From Massilia terrae (lineage in GTDB: Bacteria; Pseudomonadota; Gammaproteobacteria; Burkholderiales; Burkholderiaceae_D), in contig NZ_JANUGU010000001.1 in the NCBI RefSeq assembly GCF_024753145.1, positions 248,001 through 312,000 on the forward strand: a stretch of DNA of 64,000 bases, in the 5' to 3' direction. The notes under the pieces are model-generated. The model did not search any database and was not told the origin of the DNA. It saw nothing but the letters and a program-made list of their open reading frames with translations. This document shows positions 47,973 to 58,067 of this stretch, in pieces; position 1 is the stretch's first letter; every line of letters starts with the position of its first letter. A program made the translations under genes and the position numbers.

Positions 47973-49244
47973 ATGCATGCTGAAGCTGCGGCCGTGAAGG
48001 CGCTGCCTGCCGACGAATTTTTCCTTGCGCGCCAACCCATCCTCGGCCGCGATCAGCATCTGGTGGCATTTGAATTGCTGTTTCGCGCCGCGGGCGAGCA
48101 CGACGACGCCCAGATGACCACCGGCGCGGCCGCCACCGCCGCCGTGATTTCGCACGCCTCGCAACTGGGCATGGAGCAGGTGGTCGGCGACCAGCTTGCC
48201 TTCGTGAATGCCGACGAAGACGTGCTGATGAGCGACTTCGTGCGTTTCCTGCCACCCCACAAAGTTATCCTCGAAATCCTCGAAACGGTCAAGCCGACCG
48301 AGCAGCTGCGCGCCCGCGTTGCCGAGCTCAAGCAGCTTGGTTTCAAGTTCGCGCTGGACGACGTGGTGGCGTGCTCGGCCGACGTCAAGCAACTGATCGA
48401 CCTGGTCGATGTGGTGAAGGTCGACCTGCAGGGTATCGATCCGGAACGCCTGCCCGAGCTGACCGCCTCGCTCAAGGGCCTGACCAAAAAGCTGCTGGCC
48501 GAAAAAGTCGAGACGCTGGAAGAATTCCATCGCTGCCTGGAGCTGGGCTTCGACTATTTCCAGGGCTATTATTTTGCGCGCCCGGCCATCCTGTCGGGCA
48601 AGACTATCGCACCGTCGGAGCTGGCGGTGCTGCATCTGCTGGACCTGATCAACTCGCACGCGGACGACCGCGCGATCGAAACCGCGGTCAAGCGCGACGC
48701 CCTGATCAGCCTGAGCCTGCTGCGTCTGGTCAACAGCCGGGCCGCCGGGCCGGGGCACCGCATCGAATCGGTGTCGCACGCGCTGGCCGGGCTGGGGCGC
48801 GCGCAGCTGCAGCGCTGGCTGCAGATCCTGCTGTATGCCTCGCCGGGCGGGCGCGTCGAATTCAACTCGCCGCTGCTGCAGATGGCGACCACGCGCGGCA
48901 AGCTGCTGGAGCTGATGACGCGGCGGCTGTGGCCGATCGATGCCGACAGCGCCGACCGCGCGTTCACGGTCGGCATCATGTCGCTGGCGGATGCCTTGTT
49001 TGCCGTGCCGATGGAAGACATCCTCAATCGCGTCGAAGTGGCGGACGAGGTGCGCGAGGCGCTGCTGCGCCGCGAGGGGCAATTCGGCACGATGCTGAAA
49101 GTGGTCGAGATGCTGGAGGCCGCAGAGTGCGGGAAGGCGTTCGCTGCGCTGATCAAGAAGCTTGGACTGACTGCCAAGGAAGTGCGCGATATCGAGCTGG
49201 CGGCGTTTGATTGGGTGCAGGGTTTGGCGTACGAAGTGCACTGA
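47973..49244 (+). CDS. YuxH-type EAL/HDOD signalling protein, second copy
   Basis: A 423-residue protein with an N-terminal EAL-like domain (about 15-200) and an HDOD domain (about 205-400). The EAL motif is replaced by FELLFRAAGE; VKVDL and FDYFQGYYFARP keep the fold but not the full metal set, so it is probably catalytically inactive. The shared architecture with 1809-3017 suggests a common signalling role. It is monocistronic, in a 124-nt gap after rlmJ and before the convergent methyltransferase gene. Confidence 0.82.
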   Translation: MHAEAAAVKALPADEFFLARQPILGRDQHLVAFELLFRAAGEHDDAQMTTGAAATAAVISHASQLGMEQVVGDQLAFVNADEDVLMSDFVRFLPPHKVILEILETVKPTEQLRARVAELKQLGFKFALDDVVACSADVKQLIDLVDVVKVDLQGIDPERLPELTASLKGLTKKLLAEKVETLEEFHRCLELGFDYFQGYYFARPAILSGKTIAPSELAVLHLLDLINSHADDRAIETAVKRDALISLSLLRLVNSRAAGPGHRIESVSHALAGLGRAQLQRWLQILLYASPGGRVEFNSPLLQMATTRGKLLELMTRRLWPIDADSADRAFTVGIMSLADALFAVPMEDILNRVEVADEVREALLRREGQFGTMLKVVEMLEAAECGKAFAALIKKLGLTAKEVRDIELAAFDWVQGLAYEVH

Positions 49245-49285
49245 GCCGCCGCTCGACAGATACCGTTCGCTTGACAGATACCGTC

Positions 49286-49305
49286 GTTCCCGCGCCAGCG
49301 GGAAC
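49286..49305. repeat. Short REP-like hairpin
   Basis: An 8-bp stem (GTTCCCGC/GCGGGAAC) with a GCCA loop, between two convergent genes. It belongs to the family of short intergenic hairpins and could terminate both. Confidence 0.65.
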
Positions 49306-49310
49306 CGCGA

Positions 49311-50060
49311 TCACTGGCCGAGCAGTAAGAACACCGTCGGCTTCTTGTGAAAATCCGGCCCCTTGCCGCCGGCCAGGGCCGTCTTCCACTTGGCCGCCGT
49401 CAGCGTCCGCACCGTCTCGCTCGGCAGCGACAGATCCGTCGCCACGCACACCAGCGTCCCCGGCTGGCAATTCGACACCAGCGCCTCCAGCATCGCCGCG
49501 TTGCGGTACGGCGTCTCGATGAACAGCTGCGTCTGCTTTTCCTTGCGCGAACGCTGCTCCAGCTCCTTGATGCGCCTGGCGCGCTGCTCGGCGTCGGTCG
49601 GCAGGTAGCCGTTGAAGGCGAAGCTTTGGCCGTTCAGGCCGCTAGCCATCACGGCCAGCAGCAGCGACGACGGCCCGACCAGCGGCCGCACCATGATCCC
49701 GTGCTGGTGCGCGAGCCGCACCAGGTCCGCACCCGGATCGGCCACGGCCGGCACGCCCGCTTCCGACACCAGCCCGGCGTCGCGCCCGGCCAGCAGGGGC
49801 TGGAGCAGGGCGGTCAAGGCCTGCGCCGGGGTGTTGACGTTCAGTTCGGCGATGTCGATTTCCTGCAGCGGCTTGGCCAGCGGGTGCCTGAGGCCAACCA
49901 GTTTCAGGAAGGCGCGCGCGGTTTTCGCGTTTTCGGCGACGAAGTAATCGAGGCGGGCGGCGACGGCCTGCACCTGGTCGGGGAGGATGTGCGACAGCGC
50001 GTCGGGTTCAGGAGCGGTCGGGCCGAGGGTGTTGGGGATCAGGTAGAGAGTGCCAGTCAT
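49311..50060 (-). CDS. RsmI-family SAM-dependent methyltransferase (tetrapyrrole-methylase fold)
   Basis: A 249-residue protein of the TP-methylase fold. The N-terminal MTGTLYLIPNTLGP, the loop VSEAGVPAVADPGADLV and PLVGPSSLLLAVMASGL match RsmI (2'-O-methylation of C1402 in 16S rRNA). The sequence is shorter and differs in the first motif, so it is a paralogue of the group usually found next to maf in betaproteobacteria. It is downstream of yceF on the same strand, 63 nt apart, with a short hairpin between them. Confidence 0.75.
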   Translation of the reverse strand: MTGTLYLIPNTLGPTAPEPDALSHILPDQVQAVAARLDYFVAENAKTARAFLKLVGLRHPLAKPLQEIDIAELNVNTPAQALTALLQPLLAGRDAGLVSEAGVPAVADPGADLVRLAHQHGIMVRPLVGPSSLLLAVMASGLNGQSFAFNGYLPTDAEQRARRIKELEQRSRKEKQTQLFIETPYRNAAMLEALVSNCQPGTLVCVATDLSLPSETVRTLTAAKWKTALAGGKGPDFHKKPTVFLLLGQ

Positions 50061-50090
50061 ACGATACGGTTTGATTTATCTCGCTTCGGC

Positions 50091-50110
50091 GTTCCCGCGC
50101 AGACGGGAAC
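50091..50110. repeat. Short REP-like hairpin
   Basis: A 7-bp stem (GTTCCCG/CGGGAAC) with a 6-nt loop between yceF and the methyltransferase gene, 13 nt past the yceF stop. Confidence 0.55.
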
Positions 50111-50123
50111 GACGGTCAGGTTT

Positions 50124-50738
50124 CTAATGACGGAAGAAGGCAACGCCCGCACGCCGCAGCATCGAGGTCAGCGCGATCAAGGGCAAGCCCGTCAGCGCCG
50201 TCGGATCGCTGTTATCGATCCGCTCCAACAGCGCGATGCCCAGCCCCTCGTTCTTGGCGCTGCCCGCGCAGTCATATGGCGCTTCGATGCGCAGGTAAGC
50301 GTCCAGTTCCGCATCCGGCAGGTCGCGAAATGCCACCGTCACCCGCACGTCTTCCACCTGCGCCGCCGCCTCCGGCGCGGCGATCCGCCCATCCCACAGG
50401 CACAGCGCCGTATGAAACACCACCTCGCGCCCACGCATTTTCTGGAGCTGGGCCAGCGCCGCCGCGTGGCTGCCCGGCTTGCCGATCTGTTCGCCATCCA
50501 GCGTCGCCACCTGGTCCGACCCGATCACCAGCGCCCCCGGCGCCCGTGCCGCCACCGCGGCCGCCTTCGCGCGCGCCAGCCGCAGCGCGGTCGCGGTCGG
50601 CGTCTCGCCCGCCAGCGGGGTCTCGTCGATGTCCGGCGCGATCGCCTCGAACGGCAGCCGCAGCCGTGCCAGCAACGCGCGCCGGTAAGCCGAGCTCGAG
50701 GCAAGGATCAGGCGTGGGGCTGGGGAACTTGCTATCAT
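50124..50738 (-). CDS. yceF: Maf-family nucleotide pyrophosphatase YceF
   Basis: A 204-residue Maf/HAM1-like pyrophosphatase that removes non-canonical nucleotides; E. coli YceF prefers 7-methyl-GTP. The phosphate-binding N-terminus is LASSSAYRRALL, the catalytic DETPLAGETP region follows, and GSDQVATLDGEQIGKPG is conserved. It is assigned to YceF because it is divergent from yceD-rpmF-plsX, exactly as in E. coli. Confidence 0.85.
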   Translation of the reverse strand: MIASSPAPRLILASSSAYRRALLARLRLPFEAIAPDIDETPLAGETPTATALRLARAKAAAVAARAPGALVIGSDQVATLDGEQIGKPGSHAAALAQLQKMRGREVVFHTALCLWDGRIAAPEAAAQVEDVRVTVAFRDLPDAELDAYLRIEAPYDCAGSAKNEGLGIALLERIDNSDPTALTGLPLIALTSMLRRAGVAFFRH

Positions 50739-50921
50739 GTCGAGCGCTCTTAGGTATATTCAGAAGAAAGGCCAATGAATGGGGCTTTCCGTGAAGCAAA
50801 TCCGATGAATGGCTCAGCCTGTTGCATCATCGATTGTCGCGCGCCAAAAAAACGCGCAAGTCTTTGACTCCACGGGGATAAGCCTGTTATTATCGCAGGT
50901 TTTCCGGGTCCAATTTCTCAA

Positions 50922-51419
50922 ATGAGCGCTTTTGTCATCGACGCTTTCGAATTTTGTCGAAACAACGGCTACCGCGAAGGGGGCACTCCCGTCGCTGAAA
51001 TGACCCGGCTGGCGGCCGACTGCGCCGATCCGTCCGGCGAGATTCGCTGGTCGATCCAGGGCGGCAGCACGCCCCAGGGCTACCCGGCGTTGACGCTGTC
51101 GGTGGCCGGCCCGGTGCACCTGGTGTGCCAGCGCTGCCTGCAGCCCATGCCTTACGAAATCGACTCGACCACCATGCTGGTGCTCGGGCGCGACGACGAG
51201 GACGCCGACGAGATCGAGGAAGTCCTCGGCGACGAAAGCATCGACGTGATCGTCGGCAGCACCAGCTGCGACATCCGCGACCTGCTGGAAGACGAAGCGC
51301 TGCTGGCCTTGCCGCAGTCGCCGAAACACGAGGTCTGTCCGGACACGAGTCTGCTGGACAAGCTCAAAACCGAAAAGGTCTCGCCCTTCGCCGGCTTGAA
51401 GAACCTGAAATCCGAATAA
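50922..51419 (+). CDS. yceD: YceD (DUF177) protein
   Basis: A 165-residue protein of the YceD family, linked to 23S rRNA accumulation and always encoded with rpmF. The conserved cysteines are in LVCQRCLQPM, with an acidic stretch (DDEDADEIEEVLGDE) and VCPDTSLLD near the C-terminus. It is 164 nt upstream of rpmF; that gap holds no gene and no clear promoter. Confidence 0.9.
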   Translation: MSAFVIDAFEFCRNNGYREGGTPVAEMTRLAADCADPSGEIRWSIQGGSTPQGYPALTLSVAGPVHLVCQRCLQPMPYEIDSTTMLVLGRDDEDADEIEEVLGDESIDVIVGSTSCDIRDLLEDEALLALPQSPKHEVCPDTSLLDKLKTEKVSPFAGLKNLKSE

Positions 51420-51583
51420 GCAGTAAGCAGTGAACGTGTCAAACGCGTGTAGTCGAGTAGGTCGGTAGGCAGTGTGCGTTTCAAACGTATCGGCAACGGA
51501 GTTTGCCGGTGGGATACTCGATAAGCATGTATTTGCGAAATCGAATGTGTTAGAATTTTAGAACTTATGTATTAGGAGTCATC

Positions 51584-51766
51584 ATGGCAGTTCAGCAGAA
51601 TAAGAAGTCCCCGTCGAAGCGCGGCATGCACCGTTCGCACGACCACCTCACCGCGCCGAACCTGGCTGTCGAGCCGACCACCGGTGAGACCCACCTGCGC
51701 CACCACATCAGCCCGAACGGCTTCTACCGTGGTCGCAAAGTGCTCAAGACCAAGAACGACGAGTAA
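51584..51766 (+). CDS. rpmF: 50S ribosomal protein L32
   Basis: A 60-residue basic protein beginning [20 protein letters not shown], the L32 signature. There are no zinc-binding cysteines, so it is the zinc-independent form. It has a strong TTAGGAG ribosome-binding site. The gene sits between yceD and plsX as in most proteobacteria. Confidence 0.97.
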   Translation: MAVQQNKKSPSKRGMHRSHDHLTAPNLAVEPTTGETHLRHHISPNGFYRGRKVLKTKNDE

Positions 51767-51786
51767 TCGACGTTTGTCGTAATATG

Positions 51787-51828
51787 AAAGCGGTGCAACG
51801 TACCTTGTTGGCGTGGCGCCGCTTTTTG
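51787..51828 (+). terminator. Terminator-like hairpin between rpmF and plsX
   Basis: A 10-bp stem (AAAGCGGTGC/GCGCCGCTTT, one G-T pair) with a T tract. It probably reduces read-through from the ribosomal protein gene into the fatty-acid genes. Confidence 0.7.
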
Positions 51829-51957
51829 TTTGTCTTCGGCTGCAATCCACGTTTGCACACCGTCATTTTGAATTCCGCCGATCCTGGCTGGCCACGAGCC
51901 ATGCGCAGGCGGCCTGTTGCCGTCCGCTGTGTCTGACTTGCGGCACGTCCCCGACAA

Positions 51958-53010
51958 ATGACAATTAAAATTTCCATCGACTGCATGGGAGGCGATCATG
52001 GCCCCTCGGTCACGATCCCTGCAGCCATTTCCTTCCTCAAGCAAGAGCCGCAAGCCGAACTGATTCTGGTCGGCCGCGAGGAGGAACTGCGCGCCGAACT
52101 CAAGAAATGCCACGCGGAGAACAATCCGCGCCTGGCCGTGAAAAATGCCACCGAAGTGGTGGCGATGGACGATCCGGTCGAAGTGGCGCTGCGCCGCAAG
52201 AAGGATTCGTCGATGCGCGTGGCGATCGAGCTGGTCAAGGAAGGCGCGGCCCATGTCTGCGTCTCGGCCGGCAACACCGGCGCCCTGATGGCCGTGTCGC
52301 GCTACGTGCTCAAGACCATGCCCGGCGTCGACCGCCCGGCGATCTGCTCGATGCTGCCCAACGAACAGGGCAAGCCGACCTATATGCTCGACCTCGGCGC
52401 CAACGTCGACTGCGAGCCGCACCACCTGCACCAGTTCGCGATCATGGGCTCGGTGCTGTGCTCGGCGATGGAAGGCATCGCGCGGCCAACCATCGGCCTG
52501 CTCAACGTCGGCCACGAGGAAATCAAGGGCAATGAAGTGGTCAAGGCCACGGCCGCGCTGCTGCGCGCCGACCATGAACGCGGCGTCCTGAATTTCCACG
52601 GCAACGTCGAGGGCAACGATATCTTCAAGGGCACCACCGACGTCGTCGTCTGCGACGGCTTCGTCGGCAACGTCACGCTCAAGGCAGTCGAGGGCGTGGC
52701 GCACTTCTTCAAATCGGCATTCCGCGACAACCTGCTGGCCACGCTGGGCGGGCTGTTCGCCTACAGGTCGCTCAAGAAGCTCAATCCGAAGAGCTACAAC
52801 GGCGGCAGCTTCCTGGGCCTGAAGGGCCTGGTAATCAAGAGCCATGGCGGGGCCGACGCGTTTTCCTTCGAGTGGGCCTTGCGCCGCGCGTTCGATGCCG
52901 CCCACAACAATGTGCAGGAACAGCTTTCGCGGATGATCGCCGAGATCATGCCGGCCGCGCCGGGCGCCGTACCTGCCGAAACGACCGGCTCCCCCATCAA
53001 GCAGAGTTAA
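51958..53010 (+). CDS. plsX: Phosphate acyltransferase PlsX
   Basis: PlsX makes acyl-phosphate from acyl-ACP for phospholipid synthesis. The 350-residue protein starts [19 protein letters not shown], the family signature, with the full [10 protein letters not shown] and GFVGNVTLK regions. It begins the plsX-fabH-fabD-fabG series, with fabH three bases after its stop. Confidence 0.96.
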   Translation: MTIKISIDCMGGDHGPSVTIPAAISFLKQEPQAELILVGREEELRAELKKCHAENNPRLAVKNATEVVAMDDPVEVALRRKKDSSMRVAIELVKEGAAHVCVSAGNTGALMAVSRYVLKTMPGVDRPAICSMLPNEQGKPTYMLDLGANVDCEPHHLHQFAIMGSVLCSAMEGIARPTIGLLNVGHEEIKGNEVVKATAALLRADHERGVLNFHGNVEGNDIFKGTTDVVVCDGFVGNVTLKAVEGVAHFFKSAFRDNLLATLGGLFAYRSLKKLNPKSYNGGSFLGLKGLVIKSHGGADAFSFEWALRRAFDAAHNNVQEQLSRMIAEIMPAAPGAVPAETTGSPIKQS

Positions 53011-53013
53011 GCA

Positions 53014-54000
53014 ATGACCGTGTACAGCAAAATCATCGGCACCGGCAGCTATCTGCCGGGCCAACGCGTGACCAACGACGACCTGGCCGCGCAACTGGCC
53101 GCCAAGGGCATCGAGACCTCGGACGAGTGGATCGTCACGCGCAGCGGCATTTCCGCCCGCCATTACGCGGCGCCGGAGCAGAACGCGTCCGACCTCGCGG
53201 TCGAAGCGGCCAGGAAGGCGCTCGAGATGGCCGCCAAGGACGTCAGCGAGATCGACCTGGTCATCGTCGCCAGCTCGACCCCCGACTTCCACGGCAGCTT
53301 CCCGAGCACCGCCTGCATCGTCCAGAACAAGCTCGGCATGAAGGGCGGCGGCGCTGCCTTCGACGTCCAGGCCGTCTGCAGCGGCTTCGTCTACGCGGTG
53401 TCCGTGGCCGACGCCTTCATCAAGTCCGGTGCCCACAAGAACGTGCTGGTGATCGGCGCCGAAGTGTTCTCGCGCATCCTGAATTTCGAAGACCGCACCA
53501 CCTGCGTGCTGTTCGGCGACGGGGCCGGCGCCGTGGTGATGACCGCCTCCAGCGAGCCGGGCATCCTCGCCACCAAGCTGCACGCCGACGGCAGCCACTC
53601 CGACATCCTGTCGATCCCCGGCAACCTGGCCGGCGGCGCGCTGGCCGGCAGCGGCTACCTGCACATGGACGGCCCGGCGGTGTTCAAGCTGGCCGTCTCG
53701 GTGCTGGAAGAAGTCGCCACCGAGACGCTGGAAGCGGCCAAGATGACGCCGTCCGACGTCGACTGGCTGATCCCGCACCAGGCCAATATCCGCATCATGA
53801 AGGGCACCGCGCGCAAGCTGAAGATGCCCGAAGAAAAAATGGTGGTGACCGTCGACCAGCACGGCAACACCTCCGCCGCCTCGATCCCGCTGGCGCTCGA
53901 CCTCGCCGTGCGCGACGGTCGCGTGAAGCCTGGCCACAATGTCCTGATGGAAGGCGTGGGCGGCGGCTTTACCTGGGGCGCGATCCTCGCGCGCATGTGA
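53014..54000 (+). CDS. fabH: 3-oxoacyl-ACP synthase III (FabH)
   Basis: FabH starts fatty-acid synthesis by condensing acetyl-CoA with malonyl-ACP. The 328-residue enzyme has the Cys-His-Asn triad: Cys122 in AVCSGFVYA, His in [10 protein letters not shown] and Asn in QHGNTSAAS. It starts three bases after plsX. Confidence 0.96.
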   Translation: MTVYSKIIGTGSYLPGQRVTNDDLAAQLAAKGIETSDEWIVTRSGISARHYAAPEQNASDLAVEAARKALEMAAKDVSEIDLVIVASSTPDFHGSFPSTACIVQNKLGMKGGGAAFDVQAVCSGFVYAVSVADAFIKSGAHKNVLVIGAEVFSRILNFEDRTTCVLFGDGAGAVVMTASSEPGILATKLHADGSHSDILSIPGNLAGGALAGSGYLHMDGPAVFKLAVSVLEEVATETLEAAKMTPSDVDWLIPHQANIRIMKGTARKLKMPEEKMVVTVDQHGNTSAASIPLALDLAVRDGRVKPGHNVLMEGVGGGFTWGAILARM

Positions 54001-54057
54001 CGGCGGGCGGGCCGCGCCCGCCTGACCCCTGATAACAAGAAGATTGGAACACAGACC

Positions 54058-55005
54058 ATGAGCAAATTCGCATTCCTCTTTACTGGCCAGGGCGCCCAGG
54101 CCGTCGGCATGCTGAACGGCTTCGCCGGCAACCAGGTGGTCGCCGACACCGTGGCCGAAGCCTCCGACGCGCTGGGCATGGACCTCGGCCGCCTGATCGC
54201 CGTAGGCCCCAAGGAAAGCCTGGACCTGACCACCAACACCCAGCCGGTGATGCTGACCGCGGCGGTGGCCGTGTACCGCGCCTGGATCGCGGCCGGCGGC
54301 AAGACCCCGGCCGTGATGGCCGGCCATAGCCTGGGCGAATATTCGGCCCTGGTCGCGGCCGGCGTGATCCCGTTCAAGGACGCGGTGCCGCTGGTGCGCT
54401 TCCGCGCCCAGTCGATGCAGGACGCAGTGCCGGTCGGGCAGGGCGGCATGGCCGTCGTGCTGGGCCTGTCCGCCGACGACGTGCGCGCCGTCTGCGCCGA
54501 AGCCCAGGCCGCCGTGCCGGGCGAAGTGGTCGAGGCCGTCAACTTCAACGAGCCGACCCAGATCGTCATCGCCGGCCACAACGGCGCCGTCGACAAGGCC
54601 TGCGAACTGGCCAAGGCCAAGGGCGCCAAGCGCGCCATGAAGCTGGCGGTGTCGGCGCCGTTCCACTCCTCGCTGCTGAAACCCGCCTCGGACCGCCTGC
54701 GCGACTACATGGCCAAGCTGGCGTTCAATACGCCGCAAGTGGACGTCATCAACAACGTCGACGTCGCCGTCAACAAGGATCCGGAACTGATCAAGGACGC
54801 GCTGGTGCGCCAGGCTGCCGGCCCGGTGCGCTGGGTCGAGACCATGCAGGCGATGGCGGCTGCCGGCGTCACCCAGGTGATCGAGTGCGCGCCGTCCAAG
54901 ACCCTGATCGGCATGGCCAAGCGCATCGATCCGGTGCTGGTGGGCGAGGCGCTGGTCGACCAGGAATCGCTGGAGCGCGTCTTGAGTGCGCTCAAGCAGG
55001 CCTGA
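54058..55005 (+). CDS. fabD: Malonyl-CoA:ACP transacylase (FabD)
   Basis: FabD loads malonate on ACP. The 315-residue protein has the nucleophile Ser91 in AGHSLGEYSALVAAG, the substrate-binding Gln/Arg in the FLFTGQGAQ and FRAQSMQD segments, and the catalytic His in SAPFHSSL. It is 57 nt after fabH. Confidence 0.96.
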   Translation: MSKFAFLFTGQGAQAVGMLNGFAGNQVVADTVAEASDALGMDLGRLIAVGPKESLDLTTNTQPVMLTAAVAVYRAWIAAGGKTPAVMAGHSLGEYSALVAAGVIPFKDAVPLVRFRAQSMQDAVPVGQGGMAVVLGLSADDVRAVCAEAQAAVPGEVVEAVNFNEPTQIVIAGHNGAVDKACELAKAKGAKRAMKLAVSAPFHSSLLKPASDRLRDYMAKLAFNTPQVDVINNVDVAVNKDPELIKDALVRQAAGPVRWVETMQAMAAAGVTQVIECAPSKTLIGMAKRIDPVLVGEALVDQESLERVLSALKQA

Positions 55006-55047
55006 TGGCCCGCCGTAGTATCGTTCACGTCGTTTAAAGAGGACACA

Positions 55048-55785
55048 ATGAATCTGCAAAACCAAGTCGCTCTCGTCACCGGCGCCTCGCGCGGCATCGG
55101 CAAGGCCATCGCGCTGGAACTCGCCAAACAGGGCGCCACGGTGGTCGGCACGGCCACCACCGCAGCGGGCGCGGAGGCGATCGGCGCCTACCTGGCCGAA
55201 GTCGGCGGCAAGGGCATGGTCCTGAACGTGACCAACGCCGAACAGTGCGCCGCCGTGACGGATGACATCGCCAAGAACATCGGCGCCATCACCATCCTGG
55301 TCAACAACGCCGGCATTACCCAGGACCAGTTGGCCATGCGCATGAAGGACGAGGAGTGGGACAGCGTCATCGCCACGAACCTCACCGCCGTCGGCCGCCT
55401 GTCGCGCGCCGTACTGCGCGGGATGATGAAAGCGAAACATGGGCGTATCATTAATATCACTTCGGTGGTCGGCGCGGCCGGCAATCCGGGCCAGATGAAT
55501 TACGCGGCAGCCAAGGCCGGCGTGGCCGGCATGAGCCGCGCGCTGGCGCGCGAGATCGGCAGCCGCAACATCACGGTCAACTGCGTCGCCCCCGGCTTCA
55601 TCGATACCGACATGACCAAGGCACTGGGCGAGGGCCAGCACGAAGCGCTGCTGACCCAGATTCCGCTGGGCCGCCTGGGCAGCCCCGAGGACATCGCGCA
55701 CGCCGTGGCCTTCCTGGCCGGCCCGCAAGCCGCCTACATCACGGGCACCGAGCTGCACGTGAACGGCGGTATGTATATGAACTGA
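55048..55785 (+). CDS. fabG: 3-oxoacyl-ACP reductase (FabG)
   Basis: FabG is the NADPH-dependent ketoreductase of the elongation cycle. The 245-residue SDR has TGASRGIGKAIA and the active-site Ser139, Tyr152 and Lys156 (MNYAAAKAG), with NNAG at 86-89. An AAAGAGG ribosome-binding site is present. It ends at a hairpin with a T tract. Confidence 0.97.
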   Translation: MNLQNQVALVTGASRGIGKAIALELAKQGATVVGTATTAAGAEAIGAYLAEVGGKGMVLNVTNAEQCAAVTDDIAKNIGAITILVNNAGITQDQLAMRMKDEEWDSVIATNLTAVGRLSRAVLRGMMKAKHGRIINITSVVGAAGNPGQMNYAAAKAGVAGMSRALAREIGSRNITVNCVAPGFIDTDMTKALGEGQHEALLTQIPLGRLGSPEDIAHAVAFLAGPQAAYITGTELHVNGGMYMN

Positions 55786-55792
55786 CGCCGGG

Positions 55793-55823
55793 CGCGTCCG
55801 ATTCGATTGAATGGACGCGTTTT
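55793..55823 (+). terminator. Partial terminator between fabG and acpP
   Basis: A 7-bp stem (CGCGTCC/GGACGCG) with a 13-nt loop, followed by four T. It suggests that acpP, which needs much higher expression, also has its own promoter in the 130 nt that follow. Confidence 0.55.
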
Positions 55824-55953
55824 AAGCTTGTTTGAAGTTTTTTGCTTGTAGATTCGGCTGAATTAGCGGCAGTAGCCGAAAATAGTTTTTCACCGCGCAA
55901 ACCTGCTAAAATGCGCGCACTTTCCGCAACACATACCTAAATGGAGCCATAAC

Positions 55954-56193
55954 ATGTCGGATATCGAACAACGCGTTAAAAAAATCGTCGCTGAGCAACT
56001 GGGCGTTGCCGAAGCGGACATCAAAATCGATTCCTCCTTCGTTGACGATCTCGGCGCTGATTCCCTCGATACCGTGGAACTGGTGATGGCACTCGAAGAC
56101 GAATTCGAAATGGAAATCCCGGACGAGCAAGCCGAGAAGATCACCACCGTGCGTCAAGCCATCGAGTACGCACAGGCGCACGTCAAGGCCTAA
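55954..56193 (+). CDS. acpP: Acyl carrier protein
   Basis: A 79-residue acidic carrier protein. The phosphopantetheine site is Ser37 in [12 protein letters not shown]. It is the central scaffold for all Fab enzymes encoded around it. The codon choice is the most biased towards common codons in the block, consistent with high expression. Confidence 0.98.
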   Translation: MSDIEQRVKKIVAEQLGVAEADIKIDSSFVDDLGADSLDTVELVMALEDEFEMEIPDEQAEKITTVRQAIEYAQAHVKA

Positions 56194-56218
56194 GCTTCAG
56201 TTTTTCCAGGAGAATCGC

Positions 56219-57463
56219 TTGAGTTCACGCAACCGTCGTGTCGTCGTGACCGGCCTCGGCTGCGTCTCCCCGATCGGCAACACCATTGCCGAGACGTGGA
56301 GCGCGGCGCTGGCCGGCACGTCCGGCATCGCGAACATCACCAAGTTCGACGCATCGGCGTTTTCGACCCGTTTCGCCGGCGAGGTGAAGAACTTTAACAT
56401 CGAGGATTACCTGCCGGGCAAGGAAGGCCGCCACATGGATACCTTTATCCATTTCGGCATGGCCGCAGGCATCCAGGCGCTGCAGGATTGCGGCATCGAA
56501 GTCACCGACGCCAACGCCGACCGCATCGGCGTGATGATCGGTTCCGGCATCGGCGGTTTGCCGATGATCGAAGCCACCAAGGAAGAATACGACAGCCGCG
56601 GCCCGCGCCGCATCTCGCCGTTCTTCGTGCCGGCCTCGATCATCAACATGATCTCGGGCGATCTCTCGATCAAGTTCGGCCTGCGCGGCCCGAACCTGGC
56701 CATCGTCACCGCCTGCACCACCGGCCTGCACTGCATCGGCGCGGCGGCCCGCCTCATCGAGTACGGCGATGCCGACATGATGATCGCCGGCGGCGCCGAG
56801 TCCACCGTGTCGCCGCTGGGCCTGGGCGGTTTCGCCTCGGCGCGCGCACTGTCGGCCCGCAACGATGACCCGGCAACGGCGTCGCGTCCCTGGGACAAGG
56901 ACCGCGACGGCTTCGTGCTGGGCGAGGGCGCCGGCGTGATGGTGCTGGAAGAATACGAACACGCCAAGGCGCGTGGCGCCAAGATCTACGCCGAGGTGAT
57001 CGGCTTCGGCATGAGCGCCGACGCCAACCACATCACCGCCCCGGTGGAAGATGGCAGCGGCGCCTCGCGCTGCATGGTGTCGGCCCTGAACTATGCCGGC
57101 ATCAACCGCGACCAGGTCAGCTACGTCAACGCGCACGGCACCTCGACCCCGGCGGGCGACGTGGCGGAAGTGCAGGGCATCAAGCGCACCTTCGGCGAGC
57201 ACGCGAAAAAACTGGTGGTCAACTCGACCAAGTCGATGACCGGCCACCTGCTGGGTGGCGCCGGCGGCCTGGAATCGGTGTTCACGGTGCTGGCGATCCA
57301 CAACCAGGTTTCGCCGCCGACCATCAATATCTTCAACCAGGACCCGGAATGCGATCTGGATTTCTGCGCCAACGCCGCGCGTGAAATGAAGATCGATTAC
57401 GCGGTCAAGAACTCGTTCGGCTTCGGCGGTACCAACGGTACCCTCGTGTTCGCAAAAGTCTGA
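56219..57463 (+). CDS. fabF: 3-oxoacyl-ACP synthase II (FabF)
   Basis: FabF elongates acyl-ACP and controls unsaturated chain length. The 414-residue ketosynthase has the Cys-His-His triad: Cys166 in VTACTTGLH, His in [11 protein letters not shown] and His in [12 protein letters not shown]. The start is TTG at 56219, supported by AGGAG seven bases upstream and by family alignment of [14 protein letters not shown]. It is 25 nt after acpP. Confidence 0.96.
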   Translation: MSSRNRRVVVTGLGCVSPIGNTIAETWSAALAGTSGIANITKFDASAFSTRFAGEVKNFNIEDYLPGKEGRHMDTFIHFGMAAGIQALQDCGIEVTDANADRIGVMIGSGIGGLPMIEATKEEYDSRGPRRISPFFVPASIINMISGDLSIKFGLRGPNLAIVTACTTGLHCIGAAARLIEYGDADMMIAGGAESTVSPLGLGGFASARALSARNDDPATASRPWDKDRDGFVLGEGAGVMVLEEYEHAKARGAKIYAEVIGFGMSADANHITAPVEDGSGASRCMVSALNYAGINRDQVSYVNAHGTSTPAGDVAEVQGIKRTFGEHAKKLVVNSTKSMTGHLLGGAGGLESVFTVLAIHNQVSPPTINIFNQDPECDLDFCANAAREMKIDYAVKNSFGFGGTNGTLVFAKV

Positions 57464-57506
57464 ACTTAATCCGTTCGCCTCGTTCTAACGAGGTGGGCTG
57501 ATCCGT

Positions 57507-57536
57507 CCGGCCGCCTCGTGCGGCCGGCGCTTCTTT
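57507..57536 (+). terminator. Hairpin after fabF
   Basis: A perfect 8-bp stem (CCGGCCGC/GCGGCCGG) with a CTCGT loop, followed by a T-containing tail (GCGCTTCTTTT). A second small hairpin (CCTCGTTCTAACGAGG) precedes it. Confidence 0.6.
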
Positions 57537-57563
57537 TACTTCCCCTTTTTTCTGCTGCCAGCC

Positions 57564-58052
57564 ATGTCGATCGCGGTGTCCGCCGTCGTCGTGCCCTCGC
57601 GCCGCCTGCGCGCGCTCGTCTTTTTCTTTGGCGGGTGCAACGCTGCGGCGGGGCTCGCGCTCGCCTTTTCGCCCGGCGCGCGCTTCCAGTGCGCGCCCCT
57701 GTGCAGCGCATTGTTCCTCGTCGCAGCGGCATTCCTGCTGCACGCCGCGGCCCGCCGCACAAAGACGCGCCGGATTGATATTTCTGGACTTGGCCAGCTA
57801 CGGCTGGCGGTACAACAAGGCGTGGGGCAGGGCGGGGCGCAGGACGCGGCCGTGCCGGTCACCGTGGCGCCGGGGTCGACAGTGTGGCCGCAGCTGCTGC
57901 TCTTGCTGCTGCGTGCGCCGGACGGCGGACTGACCGTGCTGCCCGTGCTGCGCGACAGCGTCACACCGCAGCAGTTCCGCGCGCTGGCGGTCGCGGTGCG
58001 GGCGGCGGATGCGGGCAGCGGGGATGCCGCCGGCCGCGGGTTTGCACAGTGA
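57564..58052 (+). CDS. YgfX-like small membrane protein
   Basis: A 162-residue protein with two hydrophobic segments (LVFFFGGCNAAAGLALAF and LFLVAAAFLLHAA) and a soluble C-terminal part. The position between fabF and rpoE and the two-helix layout fit the YgfX/CptA-like family found here in betaproteobacteria. Sequence resemblance is weak, so the name is tentative. It has no link to fatty-acid synthesis. Confidence 0.55.
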   Translation: MSIAVSAVVVPSRRLRALVFFFGGCNAAAGLALAFSPGARFQCAPLCSALFLVAAAFLLHAAARRTKTRRIDISGLGQLRLAVQQGVGQGGAQDAAVPVTVAPGSTVWPQLLLLLLRAPDGGLTVLPVLRDSVTPQQFRALAVAVRAADAGSGDAAGRGFAQ

Positions 58053-58067
58053 TGCAAAAAATACTTT

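Noticed and set aside
51724..55758. 1344-codon minus-strand open frame across plsX-fabH-fabD-fabG
   Set aside because: It runs against five conserved genes and has no motif; explained by GC-rich third codon positions.
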